From positions 682,001 through 746,000 of the forward strand of contig NZ_BAABFN010000002.1 in NCBI RefSeq assembly GCF_039541075.1: a stretch of 64,000 nucleotides of DNA, written 5' to 3'. Every line of letters begins with the position of its first letter. Within the stretch, counting starts at the first letter, position 1. A model generated the notes under the pieces. It was not told the DNA's origin. It saw nothing but the letters and a program-made list of their open reading frames with translations, and ran no database searches. This document shows positions 25,178-34,889 of this stretch, piece after piece. The stretch is from Compostibacter hankyongensis. GTDB taxonomy: Bacteria; Bacteroidota; Bacteroidia; Chitinophagales; Chitinophagaceae. Position numbers and translations under genes: made by a program.

Positions 25178-25930
25178 TTAATATCCGCTTACATAATGAA
25201 CCATGTAATCGGCCTTCAGACCAAGGCTGTCCGTATGGGAGGCATATCCCCGCAGGAAGAGGGTAAAGCCGCCGGCGGCATCGCTTCCGGAAAGGTCCAC
25301 TTGATTATCGCCTGTGCTCTCATTGCTGTAGGAAGCCAGCGTATCGGTGGTTCCGGCTTTCGTAACGGTTAATTTAAACTTCCCGGGATTAATGGAAGTA
25401 TACATATTATAGGACGAATTACCCGCATTATCCGCAAAAGTACGTCCGGAAAACTGCAGGGTGGAATCCAGGTACACGTCTACAGGACCGGCATCGGGGC
25501 TGAGGTTCATAAACCGTACCAGCACCTTTTGGGGGTTAAAATCGCTGTAATCGTCCCGGATGAACATCTTTTTGAGCGCAGCGGCAGAGTCGTACAGCAC
25601 AACGGTAGCCGGCTCGCCCATGGACAGGGAATCATCGATCCGGATCACCGTATCCTTGCTGGCAACGTCGACCAGACGCATCTGGAAAGGACCGGCGCCC
25701 ACCGCCAGGTAACCCTGCGTACGCTGCGGATAGGAAAGGGTTTTCCCGCCGGTAATATCCTGCCCGTTCAGCAGCACCTGCAGCGGGGTGGCGTCGGGTG
25801 AGGTCTGGATCAGGAAATAAAAGGCCTGACCATTGGGGTAAGGATTGTCGTCATTGCTCTTCAGACAGGCCGTCAGCAGGAAGAGACCGCAACAAGCCAG
25901 TGCACCAACAAAAAGGAGTTTCTTTTTCAT
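25178..25930 (-). CDS. DUF4397 lipoprotein, second copy
   Basis: This 250-residue lipoprotein (lipobox LLTAC, Cys22) has the same two-domain plan as its neighbour: LIQTSPDATPLQVLLNGQ in the first half and VRFMNLSPDAGPVDVYLDS in the second. The similarity between the two copies is in these signatures rather than throughout, so the duplication is old or the copies were acquired separately. A possible promoter box lies about 300 bases upstream (26241-26234, minus). Confidence 0.88.
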   Translation of the reverse strand: MKKKLLFVGALACCGLFLLTACLKSNDDNPYPNGQAFYFLIQTSPDATPLQVLLNGQDITGGKTLSYPQRTQGYLAVGAGPFQMRLVDVASKDTVIRIDDSLSMGEPATVVLYDSAAALKKMFIRDDYSDFNPQKVLVRFMNLSPDAGPVDVYLDSTLQFSGRTFADNAGNSSYNMYTSINPGKFKLTVTKAGTTDTLASYSNESTGDNQVDLSGSDAAGGFTLFLRGYASHTDSLGLKADYMVHYVSGY

Positions 25931-26233
25931 CTGTGGTTTTTTGTTTTTTAAGGATCAGGTCGAACCTCGCTTATCCATACTTCCGTATACAGAAGACAGT
26001 ATTATGCTCGGTTTCCTATAATTGTTTTCCGTTTAACCGCCCCCGGGACCTTGACTGTTTTGTTTCAATGTTTTACAGGATCCGGGGACCTTTCTCATGC
26101 GAGACAGCCATCCGGGCACAAACGCTGCATACCTCCGGAAATATCAGGGAGAAAACGCCAAAAGCCGGTAAATATTTTCCGGGCGGGGTAATTCCGGGAG
26201 CGTGCCCGGCCTTCCCCTCCTGCCCGGCGGATG

Positions 26234-26241
26234 CAAAGATA
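26234..26241 (-). promoter_or_regulatory. -7 box TATCTTTG, minus strand
   Basis: A perfect consensus read leftward. The next minus-strand gene starts at 25930. Confidence 0.45.
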
Positions 26242-26281
26242 ATAACTGTGCATTATTTTTCCCATTATCGAATGATTTACT

Positions 26282-26289
26282 TACCTTTG
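26282..26289 (+). promoter_or_regulatory. -7 box TACCTTTG for yceD-rpmF-plsX
   Basis: A perfect consensus 33 bases before the yceD ATG at 26323. Confidence 0.6.
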
Positions 26290-26322
26290 CAGCCTTAATT
26301 CCGGAGGGAATAACGTACGGGC

Positions 26323-26862
26323 ATGAAGCCGCGACATCAATACGACATTGCTTTTGTAGGGCTGAAGCAGGGTGTGCATCATTTCGGTTATGATATTGAT
26401 AACCGTTTTTTCGAGGCGCGGGAAACAAAACCGGATTTTGGCGTTTGCCAGCTGCAGGTGAACCTGACGCTGGATAAACAGCCGGGATTTTTCCTGCTGA
26501 AGTTCGAGGTAACCGGCGCTGTGGAAGTGATCTGTGACCGCTGCGGGGATCCCTTTATGCTCGACATCTGGGACGAGTTTCCCATGGTGGTGAAGCTGGT
26601 GGATGATCCCGATGCGCTGCCGCAGGATGAAGATCCGGATGTGGCCTATATCGCACGCACCGATTCCCACCTGCATGTGGAAGACTGGCTGTATGAATTT
26701 ATCCTGCTCAGCGTCCCCATGCAGCGGATTCATCCCGATGGGCCCGACGGCCAGAGCGGCTGTAACCCGCAGGTGCTGGCAAGGCTTGATGCCATGCGGC
26801 AGCAGCAGGAGAAGACCGGGAATCCCATCTGGAAAGATTTAGACCAATTCAAGAATATTTAA
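26323..26862 (+). CDS. yceD: YceD/DUF177 rRNA-accumulation protein
   Basis: The 179-residue protein carries the DUF177 CxxC pair (VICDRCGDPF, about residues 69-78) and the later acidic region (DDPDALPQDEDPDVAYI). The family is needed for proper 23S rRNA accumulation in bacteria and plants. Its place directly ahead of rpmF (12 bases) and plsX is the conserved order in many phyla, and the three genes very likely form one operon from the promoter at 26282. Confidence 0.9.
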   Translation: MKPRHQYDIAFVGLKQGVHHFGYDIDNRFFEARETKPDFGVCQLQVNLTLDKQPGFFLLKFEVTGAVEVICDRCGDPFMLDIWDEFPMVVKLVDDPDALPQDEDPDVAYIARTDSHLHVEDWLYEFILLSVPMQRIHPDGPDGQSGCNPQVLARLDAMRQQQEKTGNPIWKDLDQFKNI

Positions 26863-26874
26863 AATCCGAATAAA

Positions 26875-27072
26875 ATGCCAAATCCGAAAAGACGCCATTC
26901 CCAGCAGCGTTCCGCCAAACGCAGAACGCATTACAAGGCGGTAGCCGATACCCTGAGCACCGACGCTGCCAGCGGCGAAACCCATGTGCGCCACCGTGCC
27001 CACTGGTCTGAAGACAAGCTGTATTACAAGGGTAAAGTGGTCATGGAAAAACAACAGAGCAGCGCGTCATAA
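26875..27072 (+). CDS. rpmF: Ribosomal protein bL32
   Basis: The 65-residue 50S protein begins MPNPKRRHSQQRSAKRRTHY, the bL32 signature, and continues with HVRHRAHWSEDKLYYKGK. The two CxxC zinc pairs of many bL32 proteins are absent, so this is the zinc-free type. It is second in the yceD-rpmF-plsX order. Confidence 0.97.
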   Translation: MPNPKRRHSQQRSAKRRTHYKAVADTLSTDAASGETHVRHRAHWSEDKLYYKGKVVMEKQQSSAS

Positions 27073-27114
27073 TTTTGCTATCTTTACCGGGAAAATGATT
27101 AAACGACGCAGCGC

Positions 27115-28071
27115 ATGATGGTCATAGGGCTTGATATGATGGGGGGAGACTTCGCCCCCCGCGAAGCGGTAAACGGAGTAAAATTATTTTTAGACAAACA
27201 CCCCTCTCCTGCCGTTCATCTGGCCCTTATCGGAGACCAAGCGCAGGTCCAGCCGCTTCTGGATGAGGCCGGCATAGACGCTTCCCGTTACCGCCTGATC
27301 CATGCTCCCGAAGTAATCGGGATGCACGAGCATCCCACCAAGGCCCTGAAAGAGAAGATCCGCTCCTCCATCAATACCGGTCTGCATCTTCTCAAAGAAG
27401 GCAAGATCCAGGCTTTTATCAGTGCCGGGAATACCGGCGCCGTAATGGTCGGCGCGCTGTATTCGATCAAAAGCATGCCCGGCATACAGCGGCCCACCAT
27501 ATCCACCCTTGTTCCCCGTGAAGACGGCTCGACGGGTCTGCTGCTGGATGTGGGCGTGAATGCGGACTGCAAGCCCGAACACCTGGTCCAGTTCGCCATC
27601 CTCGGTACGCTTTACGCCAAAAACATCCTGAAGGTCGCCGATCCCGGCGTAGGCCTGCTCAATATCGGGGAAGAAGAAGGGAAAGGCAACCTGCTGTCCC
27701 AGTCGGCCTATCCCCTGCTCAGAGACAACAACAAGATACGCTTCGTCGGCAATATCGAAGGGCGCGACCTGTTCAGCAGGAAGGCCGACGTGATCGTCTG
27801 CGACGGCTTTACCGGCAATATCGTCCTGAAAATGGCCGAATCGGTCTATGACATCATGAACCGGCGGCAGATCCGCGACGAATACTTCGAGCTGTTCAAC
27901 TACGAATACTACGGCGGCACGCCGGTGCTCGGGGTCAACGAACCCGTCATCATCGGGCACGGCATCTCCAAAGGCAGCACTTTTGAAAAGATGATCTCCC
28001 TCGCCGGAGAAGTGCTGGAGACCCGCCTGCTCGACAAGTTCCGGGAAAACTTCACCCCCGCCAAAGATTAA
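27115..28071 (+). CDS. plsX: Phosphate acyltransferase PlsX
   Basis: The 318-residue enzyme makes acyl-phosphate from acyl-ACP, the first step of phospholipid synthesis by the PlsX/Y route. Hallmarks are the N-terminal GLDMMGGDFAPREAV, SAGNTGAVMVGAL near residue 103, LLDVGVNADCKPEHLVQFA and CDGFTGNIVLKMAES near 223. Two ATGs in tandem (27115, 27118) could serve. A box TATCTTTA at about 27078 may add an internal promoter. A terminator follows 9 bases after the stop; fabH, often next, is not here. Confidence 0.96.
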   Translation: MMVIGLDMMGGDFAPREAVNGVKLFLDKHPSPAVHLALIGDQAQVQPLLDEAGIDASRYRLIHAPEVIGMHEHPTKALKEKIRSSINTGLHLLKEGKIQAFISAGNTGAVMVGALYSIKSMPGIQRPTISTLVPREDGSTGLLLDVGVNADCKPEHLVQFAILGTLYAKNILKVADPGVGLLNIGEEEGKGNLLSQSAYPLLRDNNKIRFVGNIEGRDLFSRKADVIVCDGFTGNIVLKMAESVYDIMNRRQIRDEYFELFNYEYYGGTPVLGVNEPVIIGHGISKGSTFEKMISLAGEVLETRLLDKFRENFTPAKD

Positions 28072-28080
28072 CTTTTTTAT

Positions 28081-28103
28081 CCGGCCGTAGCCGGCTTTTT
28101 TAT
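28081..28103 (+). terminator. Stem-loop CCGGC-CGTA-GCCGG with T tract
   Basis: A 5-bp GC stem with a 4-base loop is followed by CTTTTTTAT, just after the plsX stop. The same CTTTTTTAT also precedes the stem, as a direct repeat. Confidence 0.7.
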
Positions 28104-28126
28104 GGACGCTGCGGATACTTTCGGCC

Positions 28127-31100
28127 TCAGCCGGCCTCTTCCGCTCCGGGCAATGCCCCCTGCCCGTGATCCGGGACCAACGGCAGCTGCACAAAGAAGG
28201 TAGAGCCGGTATCGGTTTCCGTCTCGAACCATATCCGCCCTTTGGCCCTTTCCACCATATTTTTGCACATCGCCAGGCCCAGCCCCGTCCCCGAACTTTT
28301 GGTGGTGAAGTTGGGCGTGAATATCCTGGCCCGCGCTTCTTCGGGTATGCCGGTACCGTTGTCGCGGATGGCCGCCACCACATGATCTCCCTCCCTTACC
28401 GCCGTAATGCTGATCAGTCCGTCGATCCGCTCTTCGGGAATGGATTGTACCGCATTTTGCAGCAGATTGGTAAACACCCGGTTGAGCTGCGTCTTATCAG
28501 CATATACATACAGGCGCTCTTCCGGCTCGTGGTATTCCACGCGCGCATTGGCATAGCCCCCGAAAAGCGAAACCACGGAATGCAGCACCTCGTTCAGCGA
28601 AAGCACCTCGTTATGTGCGTAAGCAATATTGGCAAAGGCTGAAAAGTCGGAAGCGATCTGTGACAGGTGCTCGATCTGCTCGATCAGGGTGCGGGCCACA
28701 TTCTCCGCCAGCGACCGCACATCGGCATTGTCGCGCCCCATGGCTTTCTGCAGGTACTGCAGGCTGAGCTTCATGGGGGTAAGCGGATTCTTGATCTCAT
28801 GGGCGATCTGCCGCGCCATTTCCCGCCAGGCGCCTTCGCGTTCGCTTTTGGCCAGCATGGCCGCGCTTTCTTCCAGCTTGTTCACCATCTTATTGTACTC
28901 CCGCACCAGCATGCCGATCTCATCATCGCGGTGCCACTCGATCTCCTCGTTCTGACGGGAAAGGTTCACCTGGCTGAATTTTTCGCTGATCAGCGTAAAA
29001 GAACGGGTGATGGAGTTGGTGATAAAGACGGCCAGCAAACCGGACAGCAGGAAGATAAACGCATTCAGATTGATCAGCGCCACCAGGAAGTTGGATATCT
29101 CCTGGTTCAGGTCGGTTTCCGAGGTAAAATACGGCCGGTTCAGGTAGGCCAGGGTTTCCCCGTTGTAGTCACGGATGGGCGCGTAGCTGGACAGGTAGTC
29201 CAGGTTGCCCACATCCTCCTTCTGGGTCACCTGCACCTGCTTCATATAGTGCAGCTTGTAATAGGCCAGCGGATCCATCTTGGCGGAAAGCAGCCCGTTC
29301 TCAAAGATGAGGTTCTGCGTGGTAATATCCAGGTTGCCGTCCAGGTCGTAGATGTTGATATCCACGCCGTGGGTATCGGCAATGTTCTGTATGGTGGTCT
29401 GCAGCCGGCTCTGGAAAGCGGGAGAATAGAAATGCTGCGTATCGTCAAACTCCAGGAAGTTATGATAGACCTTCTGCACATCCGCCAGGAGTATGTTGAT
29501 ATCCTTGCTCAGCTTGTCCCGGTGGTTTTTATCGTACCGGTTGATAAAAAAGGAGATGGTGGATACCCCCAGGATGACAAAGGCAAAAGCCACGATAAAG
29601 ATGATCAGACCATGGATCTGCACCCGTATGGTGATCCGGATCATATCGCGGATGGCCGCCGGCCGCATACCGACGCGGATGAGCATGTCGAAAAGCCGGT
29701 AAATGCCCGCCAGCACCAGGAAGATGCAGAACATGTAGGCAAAGAGGGTGATGGCCTCGATCACATTGCGGTTCCGCCTCACGATCACCACCACTTTATC
29801 TTTGGTCGGCTTGTACCACAGCTGGGAGAAACCGTCTTCATCGCGATAGGAAAACTCCATCAGCGGCACGTCTTTCATGGACAGCTGTAACGGGAACGGG
29901 TAATCGTTGTGATTGCTGACCAGCTGCAGCTTGTCGTATACCGCATAGGAATATTTGTCCAGGTTCAGGTCCAGGTTATAATCCTCCGTTTTGGTCAGCA
30001 GCTCGGGGTACAGGCTTTCCTTTTTGAACGTCTTGGGGGTAAGACGGTAATACAGAAAGCCATCCAGCCTGCGCTGGGGAAAGTTATACAGCAGTACCGT
30101 ATCATACACCGGCAGCCGGGCGATGTAGCTGTAATTGTTAAATGAGGTCTCGTGAAAATACAGGTTGGGAGAGCTCGAAGGCTCCGACCGGTTTTCCAGC
30201 ACATAGTTGAAGGTTCGTATGCCGGTGGTATCCACGTTGTTGATAGCGCGGCCCGTATCATCGTAAGTATAAAAGCTGACTTCGTAGCGGTTGTCCAGCC
30301 TTCCGAAGTAGCTGGCCAGCAGTCTTTCTTCCAGATCGCGCTTATGGGCGGAATCGCGGGTAACGAGGAAATTGCGGAGCGGGGGATCCTGCAGCAGGTT
30401 GTTATTGATCACCTCAAGGTTGAATTCCAGGGTGGGGTCTTTCTGCTTGGACAGGCGGCGGGCTACCTGCTCCCTGTTCTCCAGCTCCCGCTGGTTGTTG
30501 TAATATACCAGTATGGCGGTGGTGGTGACTGTAAGCAGCAGCAGCCAGAAGATAAAAGGGATGGTGGAAAGCCCCGGGCTGATCCGCTGGTGGATGATGT
30601 CCAGTAGAAAGATATAGGCCAGCAGCCAGATCATCAGTCCTACGGAGTAACCCAGCTCCGGATTCCTTACCCGCAGCAGCAGCCATAGCAGTCCCACCAG
30701 ACCGAGGATGATATATTTGGTGGTATACCGTTCCCCGGTCAGCTGGTCCAGCAGCCGGTTCACGATCTGGGAAAAGAAGAAAAAGCAGAAAGCGATCAGT
30801 CCCAGCACCACAAAACCGATAATGCTGTAGATGATGCTGAAGAAATTCAGGCTGAAGAAATCGGTAACGTCGAATGATATCTTGGAATCAATGACCAGCG
30901 TCTGTACGATATGGGAAAAAAACTGCCCTGTATAATACATGATAAACGACAGCGCCACCGTTAGCAGGTACTTCCAGCGCCGCGGCATCTCAGGCAGCTT
31001 CAGCCGGTCGCCCAGCTGTGTCCGGAAATACAGGATCAGCCAGAAGACCAGCACCACGTTGATAAAAAGATCGCCGAGGGATTGCAGGATATTGCTGGAG

Positions 31101-31951
31101 GCGTATATCTTCGGGTCAAACAGCGCATAGCTCCGGTACGCGAAGGGGAATACGCTGACATAGCTGATCAGCCGGATCAGGAACAAAAAGGCCGCCAGGA
31201 AGAAAAAACCGACCCAGGGATTGCTGCGCCGGCCGATAAATACGGCAAACAGGTTGACAAAGATCAGGATGCAGAGCGTGGCCAGCATTTTCAGGATACC
31301 GCTGATGCCGCTGGGCTGGAGCATCTGGCGGGTGGGAAGGTGCTCCAGGTAAAAAAGGGTGCGGCCGGTAACGGTGTGCACAGGCTGCCCTTCCCCCTCC
31401 TGATTGATCACATATTCCCTGCCGATGCGGGACAGCTGGTAATAGCGGTTGGGCAGGTAGCTGTTGGTGAAATAGTACTCCTCCTTTACGGGAACAATGC
31501 CCAGGATGTATTGCTGGCCGTCTTCGCTGAGATTTTTACGGATAATTTCGTAATACCCGCTTTTTAGCTTCTGGAAATGACTTCCTTCGGTCAGGCGGTG
31601 GGCGGTCAGCGATCTTGGATCCACGCTGTTGGTGCTCCAGAAGGTCTCCCATTCACCGTTGAATACAAAAAAATGGAAGTCGCTCTGGGGACGGGTGAGC
31701 CGTCGCAGGAGGGCCTCGTCATAATCCCGGTTCAGCAGCTGCCGCATCAGCGACGTATCGTCACAGAGCTTGTTAAATTCCAGCTCCCGGCGCTGCAGGT
31801 TTTTCTCCAGCGAGTTCCTGACCCCTGCGGGGGAAGAATAATACAACCAGTAATTGTTGACCAGGAAAGCAATGGTCACCAGCCAGGCTGCCGTAATGAG
31901 CAGATAGCCGTGCCGGAGAAAAAAGAGCCGTATTTCTTTTGCATCCATCAA
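28127..31951 (-). CDS. NtrY-like membrane sensor histidine kinase, 1274 aa
   Basis: The very long kinase begins with one span (about residues 13-32) and an extracytoplasmic part, followed by about eight spans (220-480). A second extracytoplasmic region, a further span near 760-785 and another near 960-985 lead to HAMP. The HisKA phosphoacceptor is in RQIAHEIKNPLTPMKL (near residue 1050). The HATPase N, G1 and G2 boxes are NLLQNAVQS, DNGTGIPE and SGTGLGLAM. The double sensor input resembles NtrY but is larger. No response regulator is adjacent. A possible box TATATTTA lies close upstream. Confidence 0.85.
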   Translation of the reverse strand: MMDAKEIRLFFLRHGYLLITAAWLVTIAFLVNNYWLYYSSPAGVRNSLEKNLQRRELEFNKLCDDTSLMRQLLNRDYDEALLRRLTRPQSDFHFFVFNGEWETFWSTNSVDPRSLTAHRLTEGSHFQKLKSGYYEIIRKNLSEDGQQYILGIVPVKEEYYFTNSYLPNRYYQLSRIGREYVINQEGEGQPVHTVTGRTLFYLEHLPTRQMLQPSGISGILKMLATLCILIFVNLFAVFIGRRSNPWVGFFFLAAFLFLIRLISYVSVFPFAYRSYALFDPKIYASSNILQSLGDLFINVVLVFWLILYFRTQLGDRLKLPEMPRRWKYLLTVALSFIMYYTGQFFSHIVQTLVIDSKISFDVTDFFSLNFFSIIYSIIGFVVLGLIAFCFFFFSQIVNRLLDQLTGERYTTKYIILGLVGLLWLLLRVRNPELGYSVGLMIWLLAYIFLLDIIHQRISPGLSTIPFIFWLLLLTVTTTAILVYYNNQRELENREQVARRLSKQKDPTLEFNLEVINNNLLQDPPLRNFLVTRDSAHKRDLEERLLASYFGRLDNRYEVSFYTYDDTGRAINNVDTTGIRTFNYVLENRSEPSSSPNLYFHETSFNNYSYIARLPVYDTVLLYNFPQRRLDGFLYYRLTPKTFKKESLYPELLTKTEDYNLDLNLDKYSYAVYDKLQLVSNHNDYPFPLQLSMKDVPLMEFSYRDEDGFSQLWYKPTKDKVVVIVRRNRNVIEAITLFAYMFCIFLVLAGIYRLFDMLIRVGMRPAAIRDMIRITIRVQIHGLIIFIVAFAFVILGVSTISFFINRYDKNHRDKLSKDINILLADVQKVYHNFLEFDDTQHFYSPAFQSRLQTTIQNIADTHGVDINIYDLDGNLDITTQNLIFENGLLSAKMDPLAYYKLHYMKQVQVTQKEDVGNLDYLSSYAPIRDYNGETLAYLNRPYFTSETDLNQEISNFLVALINLNAFIFLLSGLLAVFITNSITRSFTLISEKFSQVNLSRQNEEIEWHRDDEIGMLVREYNKMVNKLEESAAMLAKSEREGAWREMARQIAHEIKNPLTPMKLSLQYLQKAMGRDNADVRSLAENVARTLIEQIEHLSQIASDFSAFANIAYAHNEVLSLNEVLHSVVSLFGGYANARVEYHEPEERLYVYADKTQLNRVFTNLLQNAVQSIPEERIDGLISITAVREGDHVVAAIRDNGTGIPEEARARIFTPNFTTKSSGTGLGLAMCKNMVERAKGRIWFETETDTGSTFFVQLPLVPDHGQGALPGAEEAG

Positions 31952-32016
31952 GCCGGTGTAAATATACTAAGGATACGGTACCTTTGAGAACCCTATGCCG
32001 GAAGGCATAAAATGAT

Positions 32017-32024
32017 TACTTTTG
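32017..32024 (+). promoter_or_regulatory. -7 box TACTTTTG for the TonB-like gene
   Basis: A perfect consensus 24 bases ahead of the ATG at 32048. An upstream in-frame ATG at 32012 precedes the box and is therefore unlikely. Confidence 0.55.
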
Positions 32025-32047
32025 GGTTAACCAAGCAAGGAGCATTC

Positions 32048-32923
32048 ATGCGCAGTTTTGAGCAACAAAAAAATGTGAAGGCGTTGGGCATTACCGTGCT
32101 GGTATACGGCCTGGTGATCGTCGTGTGCATTCTGGTCGGCTTTTCGGCTCCTCCCCCCCTGCCCAACCAGGATATGGGCATGGAGATCAACCTGGGTAAC
32201 GCCCGGGACGGCTCCGGCACCGAGCAGCCGCTGAATCCCAATCCGCAATCTCCTACTCCCGTGCCGGCCCAGCCTGCAGAAGCCAGCCCCGCCAGTTCAG
32301 AAACGGGCTCCCGCACGGAGGACGTGGTCACCGACGACGCCGAGGACGCTCCTGCCGTGATCAAGAAAGTACCCGAAGAAAAGAAAAAGCCCGATGTTTC
32401 CAAAAACATCAATGAAGAAGTAAAAAATAAAGCAAAAACGCCCCGCCCCGACGCTCCCGTAGAGCCCAAGCCCACGCGGAAGCCCAAGGCCATATACAGC
32501 GGCGGCACGTCGAGCCAGGCCAGCAGCGGCAACAGCGCCGGCACTTCCAACGATTCGCGGAACGAGGGCCTCACCAGCGGCCAGGGCGACCAGGGTGCGG
32601 TAAACGGCAATCCCACCGCGGCCAATCACAACGGCGAATTTTCCGGGCTCGGCGGCAACAGCCTCAGCTACCGGCTGAACGGTCGTCATATTGTCACCTA
32701 TCCTTCCCGCGAAGGGGCTTTCCGGGAGCCGGGCCGGGTACGGCTCAGCATCAAGGTGGATCAGCAGGGTAATGTCACGGGATACAGCATTATCAGCGCG
32801 GACAACCCCACCATCAGCCGCCTGGCAGAGAAAAAGGTGAAGCAGATCAAGTTCAATGTCAACCCCAACGCGCCCGTCGTGCAGTTCGGCGAGATCGTAT
32901 TCGTATTCAAAATACAGCAGTAA
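32048..32923 (+). CDS. TonB-like energy transducer
   Basis: The 291-residue protein has a single N-terminal span (about 13-32), then a long Pro/Lys/Asn-rich periplasmic linker with EEKKKPDVSK and PRPDAPVEPKPTRKPK. It ends in a TonB-type C-terminal domain (RVRLSIKVDQQGNVTGYSII, then FGEIVFVFKIQQ). Together with ExbB/ExbD, TonB powers outer-membrane receptors; those partner genes are not in this window. folC follows by 12 bases, a neighbourhood seen in other Bacteroidota. Confidence 0.85.
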   Translation: MRSFEQQKNVKALGITVLVYGLVIVVCILVGFSAPPPLPNQDMGMEINLGNARDGSGTEQPLNPNPQSPTPVPAQPAEASPASSETGSRTEDVVTDDAEDAPAVIKKVPEEKKKPDVSKNINEEVKNKAKTPRPDAPVEPKPTRKPKAIYSGGTSSQASSGNSAGTSNDSRNEGLTSGQGDQGAVNGNPTAANHNGEFSGLGGNSLSYRLNGRHIVTYPSREGAFREPGRVRLSIKVDQQGNVTGYSIISADNPTISRLAEKKVKQIKFNVNPNAPVVQFGEIVFVFKIQQ

Positions 32924-32935
32924 AGCGGCGCAGCC

Positions 32936-34276
32936 ATGTCTTTTACGGTGAGCAGCTATGGGGAGGCCCTCGATTACCTGTACAAACGGCTTCCTATGTT
33001 CAGCCGGGTCGGCAGCGCGGCTTTCCGGGCCGACCTGGACAATATCAGGGCGCTTTGCGCAGCCCTGGATCACCCCGAACAGCATTTCAAAAGCATTCAT
33101 ATCGCCGGCACCAACGGCAAGGGCTCTGTCAGCCATATGCTGGCGGCCGTTTGCCAGACGGCGGGGTACCGGACAGGGCTGTACACCTCGCCGCATCTCA
33201 AGGATTTCAGGGAACGCATCCGCATCGACGGAACGATGATCCCCCGGGAAGCGGTCGTGGACTTTGTCAACCGCCTGCTGCCGATGATGGAAGCGCTGCA
33301 GCCTTCCTTTTTTGAGATCACGGTGGCCATGGCCTTTGCGCATTTCGCCCGGGAGCGGGTGGATGTTGCCATTATTGAAACCGGACTGGGCGGGCGACTG
33401 GACAGCACCAACATCATCCTGCCGGAATTGTCCGTCATCACCAATATCAGCCTGGACCACCAGGATATACTCGGCCACACGCTGCCCGAAATAGCGGGGG
33501 AAAAAGCCGGCATCATCAAACCCGGCATACCCGTAGTCATCGGGGAAACGCAGCCGGAAACCGCTCCCGTTTTCCGGGAGACCGCCCGGCGGCTGGGATC
33601 TCCTCTGCGCTTTGCCGACCAGGAATGGCAGCTCCACCGGCAGGCGCTGCAGCAGGGAGAGCCCCGGTATTATTTCCGGGGAAAAGACGGCGCTGATCAT
33701 ATCCTGGAGCCGGACCTCGGCGGCGCTTACCAGTCCAAGAACCTGTGCACGCTGCTCGCGGCCTGCACCCTCCTGGAAGAGCGGGGATGGGGGCTCACCC
33801 TTCCCGTCATACAGCAGGGCATAAAGCAGGTCCGCGCGGTCACAGGCCTGCGCGGGCGCTGGGAAATCGCCGGATACCGCCCGCTGACAGTATTTGACGT
33901 GGCCCATAACGAAGGGGGCATCCGGGAAATCGTTGCACAGCTTTCCCATACTTCTTACCGGCAGCTGCATGTGGTGATGGGCTTTGTAAAGGACAAGACG
34001 GTAGGACATATCCTGACCCTGCTGCCCCGCAACGCAGTCTATTATTTCTGCCGGGCGGCCCTTCCCCGCGCGATGGATGAAAAGGTGCTGCAGGCGCAGG
34101 CGGCGGCAGCCGGACTGCAGGGCGAAGCCTGGCCCGGCGTGCAGGAAGCTTTCCGGGCGGCGCAGCGCCGGGCCGGGCCGGAAGATATGATCCTGGTATG
34201 CGGCAGCTTTTTTGTGGTAGGTGAAGTGCTACCGGAAGAAGGATCAGCCGGCCGGCTTCAGCCAGCCCAGCCGTAG
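32936..34276 (+). CDS. folC: Folylpolyglutamate/dihydrofolate synthase
   Basis: The 446-residue Mur-ligase family enzyme adds glutamate to (dihydro)folate. The ATP-binding P-loop is GTNGKGS (about residues 59-65), followed by TGLYTSPHLKDFRERI and the metal/substrate segment IETGLGGRLDSTN. The ISLDHQDILG box and the C-terminal domain (VFDVAHNEGGI) complete the family pattern. It is probably co-transcribed with the TonB-like gene. Its 3' end overlaps the convergent NUDIX gene by 33 bases. Confidence 0.95.
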   Translation: MSFTVSSYGEALDYLYKRLPMFSRVGSAAFRADLDNIRALCAALDHPEQHFKSIHIAGTNGKGSVSHMLAAVCQTAGYRTGLYTSPHLKDFRERIRIDGTMIPREAVVDFVNRLLPMMEALQPSFFEITVAMAFAHFARERVDVAIIETGLGGRLDSTNIILPELSVITNISLDHQDILGHTLPEIAGEKAGIIKPGIPVVIGETQPETAPVFRETARRLGSPLRFADQEWQLHRQALQQGEPRYYFRGKDGADHILEPDLGGAYQSKNLCTLLAACTLLEERGWGLTLPVIQQGIKQVRAVTGLRGRWEIAGYRPLTVFDVAHNEGGIREIVAQLSHTSYRQLHVVMGFVKDKTVGHILTLLPRNAVYYFCRAALPRAMDEKVLQAQAAAAGLQGEAWPGVQEAFRAAQRRAGPEDMILVCGSFFVVGEVLPEEGSAGRLQPAQP

Positions 34277-34807
34277 AAAAGCATAATACAGACAGCTGAC
34301 ATGCAGGCTCTGGACGATTTGGTTTCCGGCCAGCAGCCGGAAAATATCCTCCCGCTCCACCGGTTCCACGATGATCTCTTCATTCATATCCAGCTGCTGC
34401 TCCTGCACCTTTTTTCCGCCGGTGGCCAGGAACATATGCGTAAGATTACTGCTGGTGGCCGGGTTCGGGGATACTTTTCCCAGGTACTCAAAACGGTCGA
34501 AAGCAAAGCCGGTTTCTTCCAGCAGCTCCCGCCGCATAGCCGCTTCGGGTCCGGCATCCTCCGGCTCCATGCCGCCGCCCGGCAGCTCCAGGATGGTGGC
34601 CCCGTATGCCTGCCGGTATTGCCGGATCAGCAGCAGCTGCCCCGCGTCTGTCAGGGCTACCGCATTTACCCAGTCGGGGTACTCCAGTACATAATAAGGA
34701 TCCACGATCTTGCCCTCGGGCGTAACGCAGCGGTCGCGCCGTGCGGTCAGCCATTGATCGCGGTAAAGGTATTCGGAAGAAAGTGTTTTCCAGTCCAGCG
34801 CGTGCAT
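34244..34807 (-). CDS. NUDIX hydrolase, ADP-ribose pyrophosphatase-like
   Basis: The 187-residue protein has a complete Nudix box, GGGMEPEDAGPEAAMRRELL continuing EETGF, near residues 77-101. Preceding strands (VNAVALTDAGQLLLIRQYRQ) are those of the ADP-ribose/NDP-sugar subfamily. The ATG at 34807 starts with MHALDWKTLSSEYLY, a common N-terminus for this group; an ATG at 34879 is possible but gives an unlikely leader. The stop lies inside the 3' end of folC. Confidence 0.88.
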   Translation of the reverse strand: MHALDWKTLSSEYLYRDQWLTARRDRCVTPEGKIVDPYYVLEYPDWVNAVALTDAGQLLLIRQYRQAYGATILELPGGGMEPEDAGPEAAMRRELLEETGFAFDRFEYLGKVSPNPATSSNLTHMFLATGGKKVQEQQLDMNEEIIVEPVEREDIFRLLAGNQIVQSLHVSCLYYAFLRLGWLKPAG

Positions 34808-34889
34808 ATCGTCATCGGTTTGAAGTCCTGCAAGGTACAACAAGCGCCGGTTCCCTCCCGCCTCCGGCAAGACTATCATGCGGGTTTCC

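Larger units (their letters stand above)
25931..26322. other. Divergent intergenic region with two promoter boxes
   Basis: No gene is seen in these 392 bases. Near the right end, divergent boxes lie at 26234-26241 (minus) and 26282-26289 (plus). The minus transcript would carry a leader of about 300 bases before the DUF4397 ATG, with only short peptides in it. Confidence 0.5.

Noticed and set aside
32297..34009. Minus-strand open frame opposite tonB-like and folC genes
   Set aside because: Antisense to two well-supported genes; composition typical of a shadow.
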